Part shown: one piece after another, positions 1 through 11,545 of the stretch
How the letters are laid out: each line of letters begins with the position of its first letter
Numbering within the stretch: position 1 is the first letter of the stretch
Assembly (NCBI GenBank): GCA_039105265.1
Contig: JAPFFF010000004.1
Span: 6,987,501 to 7,051,500, forward strand
DNA from: Tritrichomonas musculus
Lineage: Eukaryota; Parabasalia; Tritrichomonadida; Tritrichomonadidae
Direction: 5' to 3'
Length of the DNA: 64,000 bases
The notes under the pieces: generated by a model
What the model was told of the DNA's origin: nothing
What the model saw: the letters and a program-made list of their open reading frames with translations, nothing else
The model's database searches: none
Position numbers and translations under genes: made by a program

Positions 1-460
1 ATCCTATGTGCCAATTAGTCAGATTTTAACATATTTATTTTATCTCCTAAGAACATATTTAAGCATCATAAAATAAATAAGTTTCAAAGACGAATAATGA
101 ACATAAAATTGAGAGCATAACGATCATTTAAAAAATAAAATTATCTTGCAAAATAATTCGTAAAATTATGTTTTTATCTTAAATATAATATTATAAATAT
201 TTTAATTAAATAATATCTTATTATTAATTCATTGAAAAGGCAAAATTGTTAAAAATAAATGAATTTTGGAAAATACGTTTTTTTGAAACTTTTGCGTTTT
301 ATTACGTTTATATAATATTTATGAATTTGGATGGTGTTGTACTAAATTCTGATAAAAGTGATGATGAATTTATTGGTGTTAACGAATATTCGGATGAAAA
401 TGAGGCTTACTCTGATGATGATATATAGAGTTCATTAATGAGATCAATTATTTTTCGACA
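1..460. other. Intergenic, with a doubtful acidic mini-ORF
   Basis: A+T-rich sequence. The only open frame is a 35-codon stretch from the ATG at 321 to the stop at 426, ending in an acidic run (SDENEAYSDDDI). It could be the tail of a broken gene or chance. No RNA gene or repeat is visible. Confidence 0.3.
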
Positions 461-729
461 TCAATCGTAATAATCAGTAGTAAAATTAATGTTAGCAGTA
501 ACTTCAGCATTAATGAATTGAGAATTAGCATTTAATACATTAATTAACTCATTAATAGACAATTGAATCAATTCTTTCATCAGTGTTTCTTCATTTTTCT
601 TCATCAATCGATATTTCTTCAAATATTCACGGTGATAATCATTGTAGTGTTTACGAATTTGTTCAGTGTAATTTCTATCGTCCTGTGTAATTACATTGCA
701 TATACAAAAAGTAAAGATTAAAAATAACC
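461..729 (-). CDS. Small secreted-like ORF, possibly broken at its start
   Basis: Reading the minus strand from about 729 to the stop at 461 gives an open frame of about 90 codons. It begins with a hydrophobic stretch (GLFLIFTFCICNVITQ) that looks like a signal peptide, then a charged Tyr/Lys/Glu-rich part (RKHYNDYHREYLKKYRL) and an Asn-rich tail ending DYYD. A stop lies just upstream of the hydrophobic stretch and no ATG precedes it, so the start is missing or the first exon is elsewhere. Codon use looks coding-like against the flanking A/T runs. I do not recognise the family. It may be a small secreted protein gene or its remnant. Confidence 0.35.
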
Positions 730-1593
730 CTTATTTATTTTTATTTCATTTTTTCTATCAGTATTATGATAGGTATCCAAAAATCGTCCAAAAAATAAAA
801 AACATTGGTAAAACTTTTTCAGAAGATTTTTTTTTTTTTAGATTTACTTAAAAGAGTTAGTCAAAAAAATAGTTTTAAGTGTTTTCTGGGCTTGTGTCCT
901 CATATAAATGGTAATATTAAAAAATACTGAAATAACTTCTTATTTAATTATAATATTTTTTTTGAATTTGAAATTTTTATAGTAAAATGTACATCTTGCC
1001 TTTATCATATGAATAAATAATGAAAATATATCAAATTCATGTAACTTTCCATTATAAATGATAATAATAAATCATTATATCATCGAAAAGATGATCAAAC
1101 CTAATACATTTATTAAATACAAGCATTATAAAAACAGGTAAAAGGCATTTAAAAAACATAAATATTGCTATTTCATAGATTTTCCGAAAAACAATTTGAA
1201 AATAATGACAGAAAATAGATTTCAAAGATTTTATAATAGCAGAAAAAAAAAAAAGCATTCAAATATTTTGGCAATTTGCCAAAATCAATTTTTGAGTTTT
1301 TTAAAACAGCCCAAAAAATTTAATTGAAATTTTTATCGTTGTCCAACGGTTTGTTTGAAAACATGATGTAAAGTTCAGAAATTCTAAAAAAATGTACGTT
1401 TTTGCCCAAAAAGCCACTTTTTAATGCCCAAACTGAATGACATTTTACTGGTATAAAAGTGTTATATTAAAAAAAATTACATTTTTTCAAAACTTGTACT
1501 TTTCTGTTTTTTATGAATAATAATTCAAAAATTGAAAATTTTAAACTTTTTGATAAGATTATTTATTCTCTTTTGTTTATAATATCTATAAAA
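730..1593. other. Intergenic A+T-rich stretch
   Basis: Homopolymer runs and A+T-rich sequence. The short minus-strand frame at 1052-1258 is compositional (Phe/Ile/Lys only) and is not called. Nothing else is seen. Confidence 0.5.
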
Positions 1594-3099
1594 TCATATC
1601 GTATTTTTTGCAGATAAAAATGGTAAACGAACTTGGTTAGAAATGGTGCTGGCTTGTTTACTGGTAGAATGGTCAGAAAAGTCTTTTTGAAATTTGAATG
1701 GTGAAGTAGCTAATTCAATACTTTTTCTGTTTTGAGCACCTGTAATAAAAGTAATTCTGTTACTCAACAATCCAGATCTAAAATTAGATGCATTTGTTCT
1801 TATCGACTTCGTGTTAGGAATTCCATGACTTGCAGTAAGTTTTAGATCAATTCTCGTTGTATCGTTAGAACTATGATCAGGGAGACAACCACTACTAGGA
1901 ATTGTCTTTAAATTATAATGAGAAAAAAATATCGATTTTGACGGTTTAGTTTCATTATATTGTGAAACTTTGAAATAAACAGCATCGTACTTCTTAATTC
2001 GATGAATTGGCTCAAAAAAGATCGATTCAACTTCATCGTTATTTAAAGAAAGCTTCAAAATTCCACTTAAGTTGCCCATATTTTTGTTATAAGAAGAAGC
2101 AGAGAAAACTGTTATGCATTTTCCATTAAAATCCTCTCTTATTCCTTGATTTACGCATTCATGGGCACGAATCATTCTTGTCATGTTGTTATTTTTTAAG
2201 AATTTAAAGACACTGATGCCATTAAACAATTTTCCTCTTCCACGAGGATTTTCACTGAAAAAGTTCGGGTTTGTTGGTGACGGATCTCCCCATAAAAGGT
2301 CAGTTAAAAGTAAGCTGTCATCAACATTATAAATTGGTCTTTGTATCTCTTTTGTAATTCGTTCTATTTTGGTTAAAAGTGGAGATAGGCCTCCGTGAAT
2401 GCAAAATGTGGTTTTGTTGACAATGGCTGCAATTGGTAAATAAGAAAAGGTCTTCATAAAGGCATTATAAAGTTCTTCTGTGTATTTGTAGCAATTCATA
2501 CTAATATGATTTTCAAAAAATTTATCGCAAAGTTCTTCATGTGAAGCCGTTTCTTCTTCCTCTTCCTCTTCAAAATTGAAAATGTTTTTTTCCGAAATAA
2601 TTTTCTTTTGTGCATTTGTATTCTTATCCATTTTTACTGGATTATGAAAGTTAAGTATCTCTCTTTTAAAGCCATAACTGGAAGAAATGGCGTCAAATTC
2701 ATGATTCCCTCTTAGAAGATAAAATTTATCTGGATAAGTTATTTTTAAAGCCAATAATAATGTAATGCATTCTAAAGAAAAACTGCCACGATCAACATAG
2801 TCGCCTAAAAAAACAATTTTGGCATCACTGGAATGGTGGTAATGAAGAATCCTTAGTAAATCATGAAAACTTCCATGAATATCTCCAACAATAATCGTAT
2901 CTCCGTCGATTTCTAATACTGTATTCTCATTGGAAAAAATTTCTGTGGCATCCTTGCATAAGTTTATTAATAAATTTTCATCAAATGAAGGAATTGGATT
3001 TGGATCTTCGTTTTGATTCATTCCAATTTTAAGCAATTGTTCTAATGAAAGAAATTTAAAAGAAGAATAAGCGAATAAAACGTACGAAGCATTGTTCAT
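1594..3099 (-). CDS. Serine/threonine protein phosphatase, PPP family (PP1-like)
   Basis: Metal-dependent phosphoprotein phosphatase, 501 residues. All core PPP motifs are present: GDIHG at residues 72-76, GDYVDRG at 99-105, RGNHE at 130-134, then HGGLSPLL, DLLWGDPS and RAHECVNQGIR. These supply the two-metal site and phosphate-binding arginines, so the enzyme should be active. It differs from a plain PP1 catalytic subunit (about 300-330 residues) by an acidic insert (run of Glu near residues 176-184) between the RGNHE and HGG motifs, and by a long Ser/Lys/Thr-rich C-terminal tail of about 120 residues. The tail is probably regulatory or for localisation (inference). The ATG at 3099 gives a normal N-terminus. 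The gene stands alone. A decayed relative lies at 21.1-21.4 kb. Confidence 0.95.
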   Translation of the reverse strand: MNNASYVLFAYSSFKFLSLEQLLKIGMNQNEDPNPIPSFDENLLINLCKDATEIFSNENTVLEIDGDTIIVGDIHGSFHDLLRILHYHHSSDAKIVFLGDYVDRGSFSLECITLLLALKITYPDKFYLLRGNHEFDAISSSYGFKREILNFHNPVKMDKNTNAQKKIISEKNIFNFEEEEEEETASHEELCDKFFENHISMNCYKYTEELYNAFMKTFSYLPIAAIVNKTTFCIHGGLSPLLTKIERITKEIQRPIYNVDDSLLLTDLLWGDPSPTNPNFFSENPRGRGKLFNGISVFKFLKNNNMTRMIRAHECVNQGIREDFNGKCITVFSASSYNKNMGNLSGILKLSLNNDEVESIFFEPIHRIKKYDAVYFKVSQYNETKPSKSIFFSHYNLKTIPSSGCLPDHSSNDTTRIDLKLTASHGIPNTKSIRTNASNFRSGLLSNRITFITGAQNRKSIELATSPFKFQKDFSDHSTSKQASTISNQVRLPFLSAKNTI

Positions 3100-6000
3100 T
3101 GAGATATTTTAACTAATTATTCAAATACTGAAAGAATTAATTTGAATGGCTGATTCAATAGTTTTTTGTTTGAGTTTAAATTATTCAAATGCTGTTTCAA
3201 TTTTCGTAGGAAAATAGACATGCGCTTTTTTTAAATATGAGTTTTACTATTATAATGGTTTTGATTTTCTAAGTTATAAAATCTAATTTCATAAAATCTA
3301 ACTTTATAACAAAGTTATTTCAGTAAGTATTCAATATTATTCAATAATATTCGGAATTTTCTTAATATTGAAATTGCTTTTCTTAAGATTTTGAAACAAT
3401 CAATTAATATAATTTCAAAATCTTAAGAAAAAAAAAAAAAAACAATTGAATATTTTATTTAAAAAAATGACGGGGTGTTACTAAAGATAAGTTTTTTAAA
3501 CAGCTGATAATGTTAGGTAATATCATTGAGAAGGCATTCAAATCCTCTCATTTTTTCAATTGATCGGAAAATAATTGAGAAGAAAAAGCAAAAATATATG
3601 TGTGGTGAAACAAATGTATGGAAACTCGAAAAAAACGAAATAGAAATAACTAGTGGTTTTTAAATCATCATATTTTATAATATGTTTTTATATTGAATTT
3701 TATATTATTATAATAGCCATAAAATATTATATTTAAATTTTATTGTGAGATATATGCAAAATATATAAATTGAATAAATAAAAACTATTAAGTATTCAAA
3801 AATATGATTCAAGTAATCCATTATGTAAATCAATAAAAATTTATTATACATTGGAAATATGAATGAATATAAAATGTTATATATATAATTATTAATTATA
3901 ATTTAGGGTTTGAAAAATTAAATAAGATATTGGAAATTTAAACTATGATTTTAATTTCAATAAAATGTTATTAATTTTATTGAATGATTACATACAATAA
4001 TTTGAGAAAATAAAAATCTATCATTATTTTCATTAATAATGAGAAATTAAAATAGCTCATACAATTATTTATGAATGCTTTATCAAAATATTTTTATACC
4101 TTTGAATTATGGATGAGTTTTTAATTTTGAATGCATTTGGAGATTTATAATTATATATGTATTTATATGTAAACAATTTTTGTGTTTTATTTTATGATTA
4201 TTTTATCATATTTTGAATTTATATTTGATATAAATTCTATTAAAGAAATTGTTTTAATAAGATAAAAACAAATAATCCAAATTTTATACTCACAAAATAT
4301 TTGAAGAGCTTTTATGTTAAACTTTATGCAAACATAAATATCCTAAAATAGAAACATATTTAACCTAATTCGCTCGGTAAAACCTCATTATATTTTATAT
4401 TATAAGGCATATGTTGTTTAGAGCTTGTAATATTATTCCAGTCTTTCCAGAAAATTCAAGATTTTTTGTGAGAACCAAAAAACGTGCTTATTCAAAAAAA
4501 AGAATATTAAAATAAAATAGACGTTTATTTGAGAGGATTTGGTTTTCAAACATTTTTATCTTTTTTTAATGGCTATATCAAGTTTCTTTGCCTCGATAAA
4601 AAACCATTAATTTTATTATATAATAACATATCCGAAAATTATGTTAAACGGTTAAGCCAATCTCTCCAGAAAAATCACATTTTTTTTAGTCGTAAATTTA
4701 ATTTATAATATCTTCATAATTAGTGAAATAATAAGTGATATAAAATACAAACTAGCATTCAAAAACAATAAAACATATGTTAAGAAAATGCAAATGCACA
4801 TATATGATGGTATCATGCAGATATTCCATTTTGATGAGAAAAAATTAATTGGTCTATAAAGTTAAATATATATAATATATCATAAGTATGATATGAATAT
4901 TCAATGTTACCGATCAATATTTGCTATATAAAAAGATAAAAGTATTTCAAAAACATTCCATACATTTATTAATATTAATCTTCAAAATTCTCTTTACCAT
5001 TGGAAAAGTTCGACTTTTTTAAAATTGAAGTCTTTAATATTTTATAAAATATTTAAAAAATAAAATTGGTCATTCATCAAAGACTTCAATTTTAAGACCA
5101 AACTTTTTCATCCTCTTTTTTTCTGGTTTGTTTTATTTGCTCTAATTCATGTTTTAAATCAAATTTTTAGCAAAAATAAATTTTACAAAATTTTAGTTTT
5201 TTCATTATTGTAATAAAATTATTTCAATTTTTCTTAAAAACGGTACTGCGATCAGATGTAAAGTGTAAAAAAATTGAGAGCAAAATAAAATAACCTGGAA
5301 ATTGAAATTATTTACCACGTAATTAAGAACAAGCGTTTACCAAAGAAAAGAGCTTATTTTTTAAGTAATTTGGTTTATGTTGCAAAAGAAATGGATAGGA
5401 AAGTTATATTTTGTAATATTTTGTGGTTTACATGAGTAAATAAAGCTAATAGAGCAGGATAAATTAAACAGTTTGTCAGACAGTCGGAATCTAATTAACA
5501 TTCAACTAATTTATAATATAAATAATTTTTAAAATTAATTATTATAATTATACAAATATTTATTTATTAAATAAAAAAATAATTCGTAACGTTTTAAGAT
5601 ATTAAAATTTTTAATATAGTATATTTTATTTAAAAATATCTTGAATGCTCACTTTTTGAGAGAGAAAAACTCACAAAGAGTATTCAATTCTTATTTTTAA
5701 AGAATTTCTCGTAACAACTTTTTGAGAGCTATACTCTCAAAAAGTGTGGAGGAAAATTCGTAAAATTTAAATTAGTCTGAATAATTGAATAATTCATTTA
5801 GAATCTTAATCTAACATTATTTCAATCATTGTGAGAAGGTTTATATCAGAAACTTCAAAGCAATAATGTAATAAAATTTATTACATATTGGTGTGTTAAA
5901 ACAAAAACTTTTTTGATTTTTTATCATGAGCTTAAATAAATTCATTAATTTAACAAATATATAGAAAAGCTTTATTTTTGAGATAGAAAGGTATGGTAGC

Positions 6001-6615
6001 CATGGTGAATAATTTAGCAATAGGTAAGTTAAAGAAGGATATTTCAAAATTATAACCATTTTATAATAATGAAAACACAAATTATAATCATAATTGGTTC
6101 AAATAATACAGTAAATATTCGAATACTTCGGTAATTGAGTTATGCTTTAATCCGTTTTTAAAAGATTCTATTAAAAAATATAATAAATAACTTTACCAAG
6201 AAAAGTAGCATACTTTACATTTTCCCAATATGTAATCCATCATTATTTGATGGCAATAAAAAGATTTAAATCGACATTTCTTTATCTTTTACCAAAGAAA
6301 ATTTGAAATCGTCTGATGAAAAAACGTATAAAAATTTTATTAATCGTTTTTTTTAAAAAAAAAAACGAACATCATTCAAAAATCATTGGTCATTTTAAAA
6401 ATCGGTTATCGCCAATATAAAACAGTTTTCAGTCTACCATTTTGAACCATTATAAATTGTGTGGAAAAATTGAATAATTCTGGTTAAAATAAAAAAATTA
6501 AAACACAAAAAATTGTTACGCATAAAAATTAGAAATTATTTTATAGTTACCTTTATAAATCTATTATATATATTTTATATCCTTCTCTTATTGATTTGGT
6601 CCGTCAATTTTTTGG
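3100..6615. other. Long gene-poor stretch with small hairpins
   Basis: No convincing gene in 3.5 kb. Visible structures: an inverted repeat with arms at 5021-5035 and 5080-5094 (AAAATTGAAGTCTTT and its complement), and a perfect 11-bp hairpin at 5718-5744 (CTTTTTGAGAG, loop CTATA). A segment at 5235-5275 resembles the end of the TA-flanked element at 50,930-51,824. The minus frame at 5841-6080 is compositional. Confidence 0.5.
5235..5275 (+). repeat. Solo end related to the 50.9-kb TA element
   Basis: The sequence GCGATCAGATGTAAAGTGT followed by a run of A and TTGA closely matches the inverted-repeat end of the element at 50,930 (GCGATCGGAAGTGAAGTGT). No matching opposite end was found nearby, so this is probably a relic end. 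Confidence 0.4.
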
Positions 6616-6616
6616 G

Positions 6617-7042
6617 ATTTAAACGGGGAATCGTATTTTTCTACACCACTTTTTGAAAAGTTTTAAACTTTTTGAATACTTTTTTATACATTTTTTATTC
6701 AATTTTTGCTAAATAATGCATAAATATATAGTTCAAATGGCTTCCCGATTCATCAAGCAATTCAAGGAACCAGATTCGGCTTCGCGCAGCCCTGTGGTGA
6801 TCACTGGTGCGTATATTCCTGAAAAATTATGTAAAAATAAAAAAAAATTATATCAAAAAAAGCAAATAGTTATAATTTTAAGAGAAAATTTAAATTTACG
6901 ATTTTTTTGGTTAATTTTCTTAACAGAGTAAGTTAAATTTCACCTTAAGATGGCGGTTTTTTACTTTCCATGAATAGCTACTCATTGATAGAAAAACCAT
7001 TCAAAAAGTGGCGTAGAAAAAAACGATTGTCCGATTTAAACT
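6617..7042. mobile_element. Short inverted-repeat element (MITE-like) with a captured G+C-richer segment
   Basis: The ends at about 6617-6657 and 7000-7042 are imperfect inverted repeats of about 41 bases, sharing TTTCTAC(A/G)CCACTTTTTGAA and AATCGT. Length is about 425 bp, too small for a transposase, so it is non-autonomous. Inside, 6737-6815 is clearly richer in G+C than its surroundings and reads as an open frame from ATG (MASRFIKQFKEPDSASRSP...VVITGAYIPEKL). A related single end (ATCGTATTTTCAAGCACCACTT) lies at 8098-8119. The target-site duplication is not clear. Confidence 0.5.
6737..6931 (+). pseudogene. G+C-richer coding-like fragment inside the inverted-repeat element
   Basis: From the ATG at 6737 the first ~30 codons use G+C-ending codons unlike the flanks, and read MASRFIKQFKEPDSASRSP then VVITGAYIPEKL. 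After that the frame decays into Lys/Asn codons and stops at 6931. The segment looks like the 5' part of a host gene copied into the element. A TTAACAG sequence at 6920-6926 could be a splice acceptor, but no downstream exon is visible. Source gene unknown. Confidence 0.3.
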
Positions 7043-7748
7043 TATAATTTTCAATATGAAAATGACGATAAGTTCTCAATTTTAATGAAAATATTTCTAT
7101 TAAATATTGGTTGATTCCAGGAAATGAAGTTGATTGCATCTGATAAAAAAAAATAATTACATATGCGTTTAAATATTAACTTTAATATTATAAGCATTAT
7201 GGTAAAGCATAAAAAATTGCCTTTTTTCAAATAACGAACAAAACCGTTGTTATTCATTTAATTTTCCATTAAAATACTTTACCTTCAAAATAAATGTTTC
7301 AATATGATTTTTATCATTATTACATTAGTTACAATGTCCAGAGAAATTACCGTATATAATTCACTTTTTCTTAAAAATACGTTAATATCGTCACTTTTCA
7401 TGGGCAAAAACGTTATTTTTCTTTATATTGCGTTGTAAAATTCACAAATTTTGAGAAAAGTATCAACTTATAAAATTGTGGAGGATTTTTCTTTAGATAA
7501 TTAATCAAAATATTTTAAAAATAGCTCTTGAATTTTAAAAATTTTTTGATTCATAGAAAAAAAAAGGTATCCAAATTTTGAGAGCAATTAAATGAGTGTT
7601 ATCAAATATTAAAAAGGAATTAAAAAAGTGTTTAAAATGAATTTTTAGCAAAATGGGAACATTTGGATTAACATATTTTGGGTTAAATTCAAGATTAATA
7701 ATTAAGAAAATAAGTATAAATAGTCGAATCCCTTTATACATAAGTAAT
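7043..7748. other. Intergenic, no gene seen
   Basis: A+T-rich. The two 68-codon minus frames here (7051-7257 and 7535-7741) are Phe/Ile/Asn-rich by composition and have no recognisable motif. Confidence 0.4.
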
Positions 7749-8063
7749 TAGACCTTTTTATAAAAAGAAATTTTTTTTGCGATAAAGAATACTTTTTAGC
7801 GATAATGATCACTTTTTCATAAAAATTAACTTTTTCACAAAAACGCAAAGCAATTAGAATTATTATTTAAAACCAATGTTATATGATTCTAGACAAGCGT
7901 ATAATATATTTCAGCTATGATAAATTATGTTTTATCAGTTTATTTTTAAGATTTAAAGATCCATTTGTTTAAGTGAAAAAGTTCTTTTTTTATGAAAAAG
8001 TGGACATTATCGCTAAAAAGTATACTTTATCGCAAAAAAAATTTCTTTTAATAAAAAGGTCTA
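7749..8063. mobile_element. MITE with ~72-bp terminal inverted repeats and flanking TA
   Basis: Left arm 7749-7820 and right arm 7992-8063 are nearly perfect inverted repeats: TAGACCTTTTTATAAAAAGA at the left end, TAGACCTTTTTATTAAAAGA when the right end is reverse-complemented. Similarity continues more weakly to about 7841 and 7971. The element can be read as GACC...GGTC flanked by TA on both sides, the target duplication typical of Tc1/mariner elements. The interior (about 170 bp) has no ORF, so this is a non-autonomous, probably fairly young copy. Confidence 0.75.
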
Positions 8064-8214
8064 TTGTTGATATTATTTTTTATTAAACTGAAATATCGTA
8101 TTTTCAAGCACCACTTTTTCAATTGAATTATATAAATTTTATCAAAAACAAATATATTCAGATTTTTTATGGCTTAAATAATGATCATCATAGGTCATTA
8201 TCCAAGTTAAGTTC

Positions 8215-8250
<36 letters not shown>

Positions 8251-9188
8251 TTCATATTTTCATGAATAGAATAATATTCAAAACAACTGTTGGGTCTCTT
8301 ATAAAGTTCTAATGGCATCCCAATCTGTTAAAAAAAAGATTGTTTACATGCTCAAAATAGAACTTTTGTAATATATTGAGAAAGTTGAACCGAAAAAAAG
8401 ACGATATACCCTAAATTGTTATGATCCCTAATAAAAAAAAGCGTATGTTAAATAAATATAATTATAATTTTATTTAAAAATGTTGACACCATTTTGCAAT
8501 ATGAAATACAAAATCCCAAATTGTAAAAAAAATGCATTCGATTGGAATCGAACTCGTGACCCTTAGATTTAAAGTACTAAAATTGAAGTTCAATGTTGAT
8601 CCTCATGGAAATTTCTTTCAAGCGACCTTCAATTTCAAAACATTTTGGTTCTGCAATATCTTCAAGATTTGCACCTTGGAAATATCCAATTAGAAAAGAA
8701 ACTTTTTATTCATCAACATTTTTTGAATCTATTGTTGCTTTACAAATTAAATAAGTAAATAAATTGAACAGATGACTTTTGGAATTATAAAAAAGTTTCA
8801 CTTCCAATTTGTAGGTAAGTATGTCATCTATTCAATTGAATTTTTTTTTACATCAATGTTCATTTTTATATATTGACTTCAAAAAAGCAAATCATTTTTA
8901 TGATTAAAAATCTTGATATATACAAATTTTTGATAAGATATTAAGAAGAATTACTAATATTTAAACCTAATGGAAATTCATCAATTTTGAGCACTTATAA
9001 TTTAATAAAAAAGGTTTAAACCACAATAAAAATCACCTAATGTAAAAATGATTAGATTAATTTGATTGAAAACTCACTTTATAATATTATTCATTTTACA
9101 AAGAATATAAAATCTATAATATGCATTTACCCTTAAAAATTTCTTTAATATTACTTGTTCTTTTAAATTGTAGCAATAAAAGATTTCA
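8064..9188. other. Intergenic with an AT microsatellite and a B-box-like site
   Basis: An (AT)n microsatellite lies at 8219-8251. On the minus strand near 8535-8565, GAGTTCGATTCC matches a Pol III B box and is followed by a T8 run at about 8525-8532. The bases around it do not fold into a T-arm, so I call at most a tRNA-derived relic. No protein gene is seen. Confidence 0.4.
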
Positions 9189-10580
9189 TCATTTTTTTCG
9201 TGCTCCAGCTCCACGGAGCATATAAAGCGTTTTCTTATCCATCATGCCCATTAATCCGTCCATTGTTCTCTGCATATTTCTACTATTCATTTGATTAGGA
9301 TTATTTGACATGTTAATTAAATTGTGAAGAATTGGCTTTTTCATGCCAAAAAGAATCTTTGATAACCTTTTTTGCTCATTAATGACATATTGAATGAAAG
9401 CAGGAGGAAGGCCAGTGCCTCTTGCGAGTCTTAATTTCCTTGTTTTATCACCTTTGAATTTATCAGGATTGTCCATTTCTTCATCTGTCATTGCATCAAT
9501 GACAACCAAAATTTTTTTCAATCCCATCATTTCAATCAATGAAGAAAAGTCACCCATATCATAGAGAGTCTTATATTGAGCGTACATTTCTCTAAATGTG
9601 AAATGACCATCAAGAATTTGCTGTGTAACTTCATTCTGTTTATCGAGGTCAATTTCTTCCATTTTCCTTGCAAGTGCTGTGAAATCTCCATGTCCAAGCA
9701 ATCTTGAAACGAAGCTTCTTGCCTCGAAAACTTCAAGTGATGACATGTCTTCACCAGTCCCATAGAAAAGAATTGGAGAATTCGTCGCTGCAACTGCAGA
9801 AAGTGCTCCACCTCCTTTTGCATCTGAATCCAGTTTTGTGACAATTATCGATCCAATTCCAACAGCATTTGAAAAAGCTTTCGCTTGATTAAAAGCCATT
9901 TGACCAATTGTTCCATCAAGTACAAATATAACTTGATCTGGATTTATTGCATCTTCAAGTTGTTGCATTTCTTTGAAAAGTGCTGACTCTTGCATGTGTC
10001 TTCCAGATGTATCAACAATGATCATATTGAACTTTTCTTTTTTGAACTTTTCAACACCAGCCAACGCAACTTCAACTGGGTCTTCAGTAACAAAGTCAAC
10101 ATAATAAGGAATGTTAACATGCTGTGCATTTTGCATAAGTTGTTCTCTTGCTCCTGCTCTGAATGTATCAGCTGCAATCAGTCCAACTTTCCATCCACGT
10201 TTTTTGTAATAATTGCCTAATTTGGTGCAGGTGGTTGTCTTTCCTGAGCCTTGTAAACCAACCATCATGACGATATTTAGTTTATCTTTCTCTGGTTTCC
10301 AACGTGGCCTCTCTGGATCAATCATTTTAACGAGTGCATTGATTACTTCACGTTCAATAATTTTACGTGCAGAAATGCCAGGTGGAAGTTCTGAAAGATT
10401 AACTTTGCTTTTGATTTCTTTTATAAAATTAATGATTGTGATTTGATTTACATCGGCTGCTTTGAGAGCATCTATCATTTCTGTCATGAATTCTTTGAAA
10501 AACTTGTCATCAATTTGCTTAGCAGACGATAACTTGTTAAGACTAGAAAGGATTTTTTCACCGAGATCTTGAAGTACCAT
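9189..10580 (-). CDS. SRP54: Signal recognition particle 54-kDa protein, SRP54
   Basis: GTPase subunit of the signal recognition particle. It binds SRP RNA and signal sequences on the ribosome and docks with the SRP receptor at the ER. The 463 residues show the N domain (1-90), the G domain with G1 GLQGSGKTT at 108-116, ADTFRAGAREQL near 137-148, DTSGR at 190-194, TKLD at 248-251 and AKGGG just after. The helical M domain from about 300 is methionine-rich near the end (NQMNSRNMQRTMDGLMGMM). It is slightly shorter than typical eukaryotic SRP54 (about 500) because the C-terminal tail is short. The ATG at 10,580 gives the expected N domain. Intact and presumably essential. Confidence 0.98.
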   Translation of the reverse strand: MVLQDLGEKILSSLNKLSSAKQIDDKFFKEFMTEMIDALKAADVNQITIINFIKEIKSKVNLSELPPGISARKIIEREVINALVKMIDPERPRWKPEKDKLNIVMMVGLQGSGKTTTCTKLGNYYKKRGWKVGLIAADTFRAGAREQLMQNAQHVNIPYYVDFVTEDPVEVALAGVEKFKKEKFNMIIVDTSGRHMQESALFKEMQQLEDAINPDQVIFVLDGTIGQMAFNQAKAFSNAVGIGSIIVTKLDSDAKGGGALSAVAATNSPILFYGTGEDMSSLEVFEARSFVSRLLGHGDFTALARKMEEIDLDKQNEVTQQILDGHFTFREMYAQYKTLYDMGDFSSLIEMMGLKKILVVIDAMTDEEMDNPDKFKGDKTRKLRLARGTGLPPAFIQYVINEQKRLSKILFGMKKPILHNLINMSNNPNQMNSRNMQRTMDGLMGMMDKKTLYMLRGAGARKK

Positions 10581-11100
10581 TTATAATTGTGAACAGATGC
10601 ACTCAAATTTTAAACGATGAAGAGTAACAATTGGTTATTTTTAAATAGCCGGCTAAAAATAAAATTTTATTTATAAATTCACTTTTTGAGATAATTTTTT
10701 TGATGCTTGACAAAAGTGTTAATAAATGATATGATACAAATAAGTCATTTATTGTAGATTCAAAATGAGTATTTTCTTTAATTCTTTATATATATATATA
10801 TATATATATATTAAAGAAATCGGAATTCATAGGAATATGAATTGTCCGGAGGTTTATAGGTCAATTTTCACCTTCTATCGGATACCTAATATAACAGAAG
10901 GAATCACTTTTAAAAAAAAAAAAAAATTGTTTTTTATTTAAAACTGCCTCTTAGAAAAAGTTTAACTTTTTGAAAACTTTTCAATGGAAACTTTTTGGTA
11001 TGTGAATTATAGTTTTTGAAACCACTTTATAAGAGAGAAAAAAAAAATTAATATTAACATATTATAATTATTTCTTTGTAAAATTCAGCACAATTGATAT
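10581..11100. other. Intergenic with an (AT)n run
   Basis: An (AT)n microsatellite at about 10,788-10,811 is flanked by complementary GAATTCTTTA-like and TAAAGAAATCGGAATTC arms. Nothing else is supported. Confidence 0.4.
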
Positions 11101-11134
11101 TAATTTTAGCATTTTTATTTTTTGTTTATACCAA

Positions 11135-11545
11135 ATGGAGATGATATTTTATCTCGATGAACTTTATCTTTGTTTTCATGAAGAGTGAGTTGTTTGGTTG
11201 ATTTAGCTCTTGATGAATGGGAAGTTTCTTTTAAAAGCATTGAAAAACGAGTTTCTTATTTAATTTTTGCTGATGACAAAAAAGTTCTTTTAGAAGTATG
11301 TGATTTAGTAATTGATTTAAATTATCTATTCAAAATAATGAGTTTATATAATTATTTCTCGAGATCAAATATCGATAAATCTATAAGAAAAAAGTTATCT
11401 GATTTGTTCATATTGTTCATCAGGGTTGCCTTTTAAATTAAACATGCCAAGTTCGAATTCATTGTTATCAGATTTCATTTCAATTTCTAAAGATCCAACT
11501 CAATTAAGTATGAAATCTAATTTAATTTTCTTTATTTTCCAATTA
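11135..11545 (+). pseudogene. Decayed coding fragment of unknown family
   Basis: The plus strand holds a broken coding-like stretch. A short frame from the ATG at 11,135 (MEMIFYLDELYLCFHEE) runs into a stop. A second, 11,185-11,436, has the coding-like segment DEWEVSFKSIEKRVSYLIFADDKKVLLEVCDLVIDL (in pieces: DEWEVSFKSIEK, RVSYLIFADD, KKVLLEVCDLVIDL). A third frame continues to about 11,545 (MPSSNSLLSDFISISKDP). The pieces sit in different frames, as in an old pseudogene. I do not recognise the family. Confidence 0.3.

Noticed and set aside
6808-6926. Classical GT...AG intron after the G+C-rich fragment
   Set aside because: A GTGCGT and a TTAACAG are present, but no coding exon follows.
8520-8600. 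tRNA on the minus strand
   Set aside because: B box and T run are present, but neither T stem nor acceptor stem pairs, and the anticodon loop lacks U33.
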